Assembly: GCA_902762355.1 (NCBI GenBank)
Contig: CACWNR010000019.1
Location: forward strand, 1 to 35,312
DNA length: 35,312 bases
Origin: an uncultured Bacteroidales bacterium
GTDB lineage: Bacteria > Bacteroidota > Bacteroidia > Bacteroidales > Paludibacteraceae
Direction of reading: 5' to 3'
Shown: piece after piece, positions 32,799 through 35,312 of the stretch
How positions within the stretch are numbered: the stretch's first letter is position 1
Layout of the letters: each line of letters opens with the position of its first letter
Program-made: the position numbers and the translations under genes
The notes under the pieces: generated by a model
Told to the model about the DNA's origin: nothing
Database searches by the model: none
The model's input: the letters and a program-made list of their open reading frames with translations, nothing else

Positions 32799-32895
32799 CC
32801 CCCGGAGAATCTGTAATTCTCTGGGGAGAGCGGAGCTGCTCCGAGTACTCCCTACTAAATAATCGTTTGAGTTTTTTACGAAAAAAGAAAACGAT
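32799..32895. promoter_or_regulatory. Cluster of three hairpins in the intergenic region
   Basis: CCCC-GGAGAAT pairs with ATTCTCT-GGGG (32799-32826); CGGAGC-T-GCTCCG lies at 32831-32843; ATCGTTT pairs with AAACGAT around TTTTTT/AAAAAA (32862-32895). The first two follow the stop of the 103-aa gene at 10 nt and may terminate or stabilise its transcript. No clear promoter was found before the next gene. Confidence 0.6.
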
Positions 32896-33023
32896 ATTTG
32901 GTACATGTACGAGGAGTTTGCCCGCGAAAAAGAGAAAAGAACCAAAAGAGAAAACCATTCGGTTAGTACCTTAATCTTTATCTAAAAATAATTTATTTTA
33001 TAAATTTAAAAGGGTTTTTCTTT

Positions 33024-33404
33024 ATGGAAAAGGCAGAAACCATAGATGATGTATTGAGCAAGAAAGGCAGCCTCGCGTACGTTTGGGCAATCATCGACCC
33101 CGAGAACAAATACGCGTATAGCACGGCTATCAAGGAGTGGTATCGACTCTCTCTCCTGCAGCAGCGACGGCTCTACCTCTACTGCCTTTACCGCAAATGG
33201 CGCGGCGAAGGTTTCTATGGTACGCCTTACGACATCATCTCCAACTGCCATCCGTACCCCACCAACTGGGATGGACGACTGCTGGTCGACAAACTCCTCA
33301 AAGAGGGCAAAATCGTCTCGGCTAAGTTCAACGGCTCCTATGGTCTCTACACCCGCGACGAGGCACGTGTATGGCAGATGGAGGATGTCCAACCCCGCAA
33401 ATAA
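33024..33404 (+). CDS. Unknown 126-aa accessory protein
   Basis: Mixed helical protein beginning MEKAETIDDVLSKKGSLAYVW, with an aromatic helix (RLYLYCLYRKWRGEGFYGTPYDI) and a DGRLLVDKLLKEGKIVSAKF segment that could be a winged-helix-like fold. Not recognised. It is probably transcribed with the gene cluster that follows, though a strong palindrome at 33422 separates it from the next one. Confidence 0.65.
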   Translation: MEKAETIDDVLSKKGSLAYVWAIIDPENKYAYSTAIKEWYRLSLLQQRRLYLYCLYRKWRGEGFYGTPYDIISNCHPYPTNWDGRLLVDKLLKEGKIVSAKFNGSYGLYTRDEARVWQMEDVQPRK

Positions 33405-33421
33405 TAATCTATGTTTATTAC

Positions 33422-33438
33422 GCCGGATACTATCCGGC
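33422..33438 (+). terminator. Palindromic hairpin after the 126-aa gene
   Basis: GCCGGATA-C-TATCCGGC, perfect 8-bp arms; a T run follows 17 nt later (33455-33462), so termination efficiency is uncertain. A palindromic operator is the alternative. Confidence 0.5.
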
Positions 33439-33468
33439 ATTGTATAACCCTCAATTTTTTTTACAACT

Positions 33469-33819
33469 ATGGCAAAACAATCATTTAAATCCAAAGCAAT
33501 CAACGCGGTTATTTCCGCTATCGTTCGTACACTCCTCGGTTGGGCGGAAGAGTGGGGCAATGATGCCTTTTTCTTCCTCGTTATCGGCGACAAAACATGC
33601 ACCGATGTCGCGTGGCACAACACCGAGGATCTTGCCTGTAATGGGGCTTGGGCGATTACACGCGATGTTCCCGCATCTGGTGCGTTCCAAGACATCGCCA
33701 CCTCGTTTGACATTCTCATCGAGGACCAACTAAAGGAGAACGAGCAGTTCAAAGAGGCTTTTGAAAAAACCTCCCCCTCTAAATCAGATACTGGCTGGTA
33801 TAGCAACGAATACGCATAG
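33469..33819 (+). CDS. Unknown 116-aa accessory protein
   Basis: Begins MAKQSFKSKAINAVISAIVRTLLG, an amphipathic basic N-terminal helix, followed by a compact segment (ADAFFFLVIGDK-like, CTDVAWHNTEDL, GAWAITRDVPASG) and an acidic C-terminus. Not recognised. Ends before an 11-bp tandem (TATGTTTTACG twice, 33841-33862). Confidence 0.6.
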   Translation: MAKQSFKSKAINAVISAIVRTLLGWAEEWGNDAFFFLVIGDKTCTDVAWHNTEDLACNGAWAITRDVPASGAFQDIATSFDILIEDQLKENEQFKEAFEKTSPSKSDTGWYSNEYA

Positions 33820-33840
33820 TCTTAAAACATATCTATTACC

Positions 33841-33862
33841 TATGTTTTACGTATGTTTTACG
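33841..33862 (+). repeat. TATGTTTTACG tandem repeat (x2)
   Basis: Two adjacent 11-bp copies in the 65-nt gap before the next gene, possibly a regulator-binding pair. Confidence 0.65.
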
Positions 33863-33884
33863 TGTTCATTCAAATTTTTAGCAT

Positions 33885-34208
33885 ATGAAAGTTATATTAT
33901 CAGACATGTGTTTATCCCTCGTGGGAATGATTAACACAGATCTCGGCTACTACCTCCGCAAGAAAGGAAATTCCTTCTTCTCGCAACGATCCGCACAAGG
34001 CGCGCCCCCTGACGGTCATTGGCGTTTTCTCGTCCTCTGTGCCGAACTCGTCCAAAACCACCTCTACCTCTCCGACATCGAGGTCTCTCGCAATGAACTT
34101 CGATCCGCCTTGCGGGAAACCCGTCAGTTTGTCGCGGCAAGACAACTCAAACTGGAGACCTATCACGCCCGTGACATCCTCAACCTCAAAACAACATTTG
34201 GCCTATGA
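33885..34208 (+). CDS. Unknown 107-aa accessory protein
   Basis: Begins MKVILSDMCLSLVGMINTDLGYYLRKK and contains a helical C-terminal half (IEVSRNELRSALRETRQFVAARQLKLE). Predicted soluble. Not recognised. It overlaps the next gene by 4 nt (ATGA), so the two are coupled. Confidence 0.65.
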   Translation: MKVILSDMCLSLVGMINTDLGYYLRKKGNSFFSQRSAQGAPPDGHWRFLVLCAELVQNHLYLSDIEVSRNELRSALRETRQFVAARQLKLETYHARDILNLKTTFGL

Positions 34209-34435
34209 AAGAACGTTATAATTTTTCGCAGTTAGCGGCTGCCCTTGAACGCGCGCTGCAGTGCGATGTCGGTCTGGAAGGATTAAAAGCACTCGTCCAT
34301 GGATGGATCCGCAAAGGCGGCATCAGTCGTGAAACGCTTCGCACAAGACGAAAACGCGACGGAGAAGAATGGCTAACACTCTACGAAGCCAAATCCCTCT
34401 CCGAATATGCAGGTTACGACCTTACGGTTGACTAA
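34205..34435 (+). CDS. Small basic DNA-binding-like protein (76 aa)
   Basis: Short protein with helices around LAAALERALQCDVG and LHGWIRKGG-like, then SRETLRTRRKRDGEEWLTLYEAKSLSEYAGYD. The SRETLRTRRK turn may be a helix-turn-helix, so a regulator or small DNA-binding protein is possible. Coupled to the preceding gene by ATGA overlap and followed by a strong terminator. Confidence 0.55.
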   Translation: MKERYNFSQLAAALERALQCDVGLEGLKALVHGWIRKGGISRETLRTRRKRDGEEWLTLYEAKSLSEYAGYDLTVD

Positions 34436-34437
34436 AC

Positions 34438-34488
34438 GGTTCATTGAACCACGAACGGAGCCCCATTTCTTGGTGGCTTCGTTTTTTT
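34438..34488 (+). terminator. Rho-independent terminator
   Basis: AACGGAGCC (34454-34462) pairs with GGCTTCGTT (34475-34483, one G-U) before a T run (34482-34488). A preceding small hairpin, GGTTC-ATT-GAACC (34438-34450), is included. Confidence 0.85.
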
Positions 34489-34500
34489 GTTGTACTTTTG
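34470..34500 (+). promoter_or_regulatory. Promoter inside the terminator (holin-like gene)
   Basis: TTG (34470-34472), 20 nt, TACTTTTG (34493-34500). The -33 lies within the terminator loop. Confidence 0.7.
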
Positions 34501-34549
34501 CACTCGAAAAACAAAGTTAATCGTGCCCTTGTGGCTAAGAAATCAAAAA
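34493..34549 (+). repeat. Shared promoter/leader element, copy B
   Basis: Nearly identical to 19627-19684 (27 of 27 nt from 34516 to 34542, plus flanking bases). It includes an in-frame GTG (MAKK) for the holin-like gene. Confidence 0.85.
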
Positions 34550-34551
34550 CA

Positions 34552-34755
34552 ATGAACAACAAACAGGTAAATATCATCCAACTGATCATCGCGACTGTTG
34601 TCGTCCTCTGCGGGGTCGCGCTTCTCTTTGTCGGCATCAAATACGATCCGGCTGGACAAATTCACGATTCCGTTCTCGTCGCCTTCGGTGAGGCTGCAAC
34701 GTTTGCCGGATCGATCATTGGCATTGATTACCACTACAAAAATCGTGGAAAATGA
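34552..34755 (+). CDS. Holin-like small membrane protein
   Basis: 67 aa. One strong transmembrane helix (IIQLIIATVVVLCGVALLFVGI) followed by a polar loop and a weaker second hydrophobic stretch (LVAFGEAATFAGSIIGI), then a basic tail, as in class II holins. Function inferred from shape and from the next gene, which resembles a phage lysis-associated DUF5675 protein. ATG 34552 is preferred; a GTG at 34531 would add MAKKSKT. It overlaps the next gene by 11 nt. Confidence 0.6.
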   Translation: MNNKQVNIIQLIIATVVVLCGVALLFVGIKYDPAGQIHDSVLVAFGEAATFAGSIIGIDYHYKNRGK

Positions 34756-35131
34756 AATCAATCATAGTTATCGGCTCTACCGTCAACCTGCGGACGGGAA
34801 ACGCGTCTTCGGAAATCTGTATATATGTACGGGCAACCGTCAAGAACACGTCTGTGTCACACTCGAAAACCAAGACTACATCATCCCCCGTGGTCGTTAT
34901 GCCGTTGAAGTGACATGGAGCCCCCGCTTCAAGAGATTGCTGCCCATACTCAAGAATGTTCCCGGCAGAGACGGCATCAGAGTTCATCGCGGAACAAAAC
35001 CGGAACACTCCATGGGCTGCATCCTTGTAAGCGCTGACAACGAAAATAAACTTTGTGCCATAATACTCAAACACCAACAGAACAATGAGAAAACATGTAT
35101 CGAAATTATTGATCCTTACGCTCGTACTTAG
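34745..35131 (+). CDS. DUF5675-like protein (phage-associated)
   Basis: 128 aa with a GTG start inside the holin-like gene; no in-frame ATG upstream is usable. Signature segments TLENQDYIIPRGRYAVEVTW, RLLPILKNVPGRDGIRVHRGTK and MGCILVS match the DUF5675 pattern known from phages and mobile elements of Bacteroidota. The GIxxHxG and GCI motifs suggest an L,D-transpeptidase/endopeptidase-like fold, but activity is not established. Together with the holin-like protein and the lipoprotein downstream it forms a lysis-cassette-like trio. Confidence 0.7.
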   Translation: MENEINHSYRLYRQPADGKRVFGNLYICTGNRQEHVCVTLENQDYIIPRGRYAVEVTWSPRFKRLLPILKNVPGRDGIRVHRGTKPEHSMGCILVSADNENKLCAIILKHQQNNEKTCIEIIDPYART

Positions 35132-35279
35132 CGCTTTCGCAGTCGGCGTCTGTAGTTGCAAGGCTTGGAGAACCATCTCTACTACCGCAACTTACGTTCA
35201 GTCAAACGACTCAACGAAAAGCTCCGCGACCATCACCACCAAGACGGTCGAAGAGTATCAGGGCGTGAAAAAGAAATAA
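35085..35279 (+). CDS. Small lipoprotein
   Basis: 64 aa. Signal peptide with hydrophobic core (LLILTLVLSAFAVGVCSCKAW) and Cys residues fitting a lipobox (GVCSC); the mature part is Ser/Thr-rich and short. It overlaps the 3' end of the DUF5675-like gene by 47 nt in another frame, an arrangement resembling nested Rz1-type lipoproteins of phage lysis modules. No further gene is seen before the window edge. Confidence 0.6.
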   Translation: MRKHVSKLLILTLVLSAFAVGVCSCKAWRTISTTATYVQSNDSTKSSATITTKTVEEYQGVKKK

Positions 35280-35312
35280 TCTTCTCTCTCCCCTCCGGTG
35301 AGTGTATGTACT

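Noticed and set aside
1-35312. tRNA, rRNA or CRISPR array
   Set aside because: No cloverleaf, rRNA stretch or regularly spaced identical repeats were found; the repeats seen are short tandems or promoter modules.

Overview
The window looks like a chromosome segment of a Bacteroidota bacterium, most likely Bacteroidales. Many promoters have the Bacteroidota pattern TTTG or TTG, then about 20 nt, then TAnnTTTG. The gene content also fits: a DUF4421-like barrel, a BspA-type LRR protein, a eukaryotic-type GlyRS and a Bacteroidota-style AddB-like nuclease. Genus cannot be read from the sequence.

Positions 1-17729 are ordinary core genome. An AddB-like nuclease and an HprK-like kinase run forward and end in a 77-bp convergent overlap with mtaB. 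mtaB and a DUF4421-like outer-membrane protein run backward from a divergent promoter pair near 6090-6130. From that pair a tightly packed forward run reads nitroreductase, pdxA, alaS, gtrA-like, a BspA-like LRR protein, guaD, a lipoate ligase-like protein and an aminotransferase. It ends at a bidirectional terminator shared with the convergent glyS.

A 437-bp hairpin-rich gap (17730-18166) marks the change to accessory DNA. Positions 18167-30606 form a defence island: a small membrane protein and a WYL-domain regulator, then an ATPase plus an unknown partner, a complete type I restriction-modification system (hsdM, hsdS, hsdR), an N-formylglutamate-amidohydrolase-like protein, two very small membrane peptides and an unknown 211-aa protein. 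The most striking signal is a near-identical promoter module in front of each of the four transcription units. It is a 17-bp palindrome GTGCAA-N5-TTGCAC, then exactly 10 nt, then TACTTTTG. It sits where the -33 box should be, so the units look like one regulon, plausibly controlled by the WYL protein. The ATPase carries an N-terminal domain resembling IF2_N. With its 4-nt-overlapping partner it is the best candidate for an undescribed defence module; the partner's function is unknown.

Positions 30737-35312 hold small accessory genes with long structured leaders: a roughly 105-nt hairpin, an HNH endonuclease, several unknown small proteins, and a holin-like, DUF5675-like and lipoprotein trio resembling a phage lysis cassette. 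No integrase, terminase, capsid, tRNA or CRISPR was found, so the identity and borders of this element are open. A promoter/leader of about 57 nt is shared almost exactly between the ATPase gene and the holin-like gene 15 kb away.
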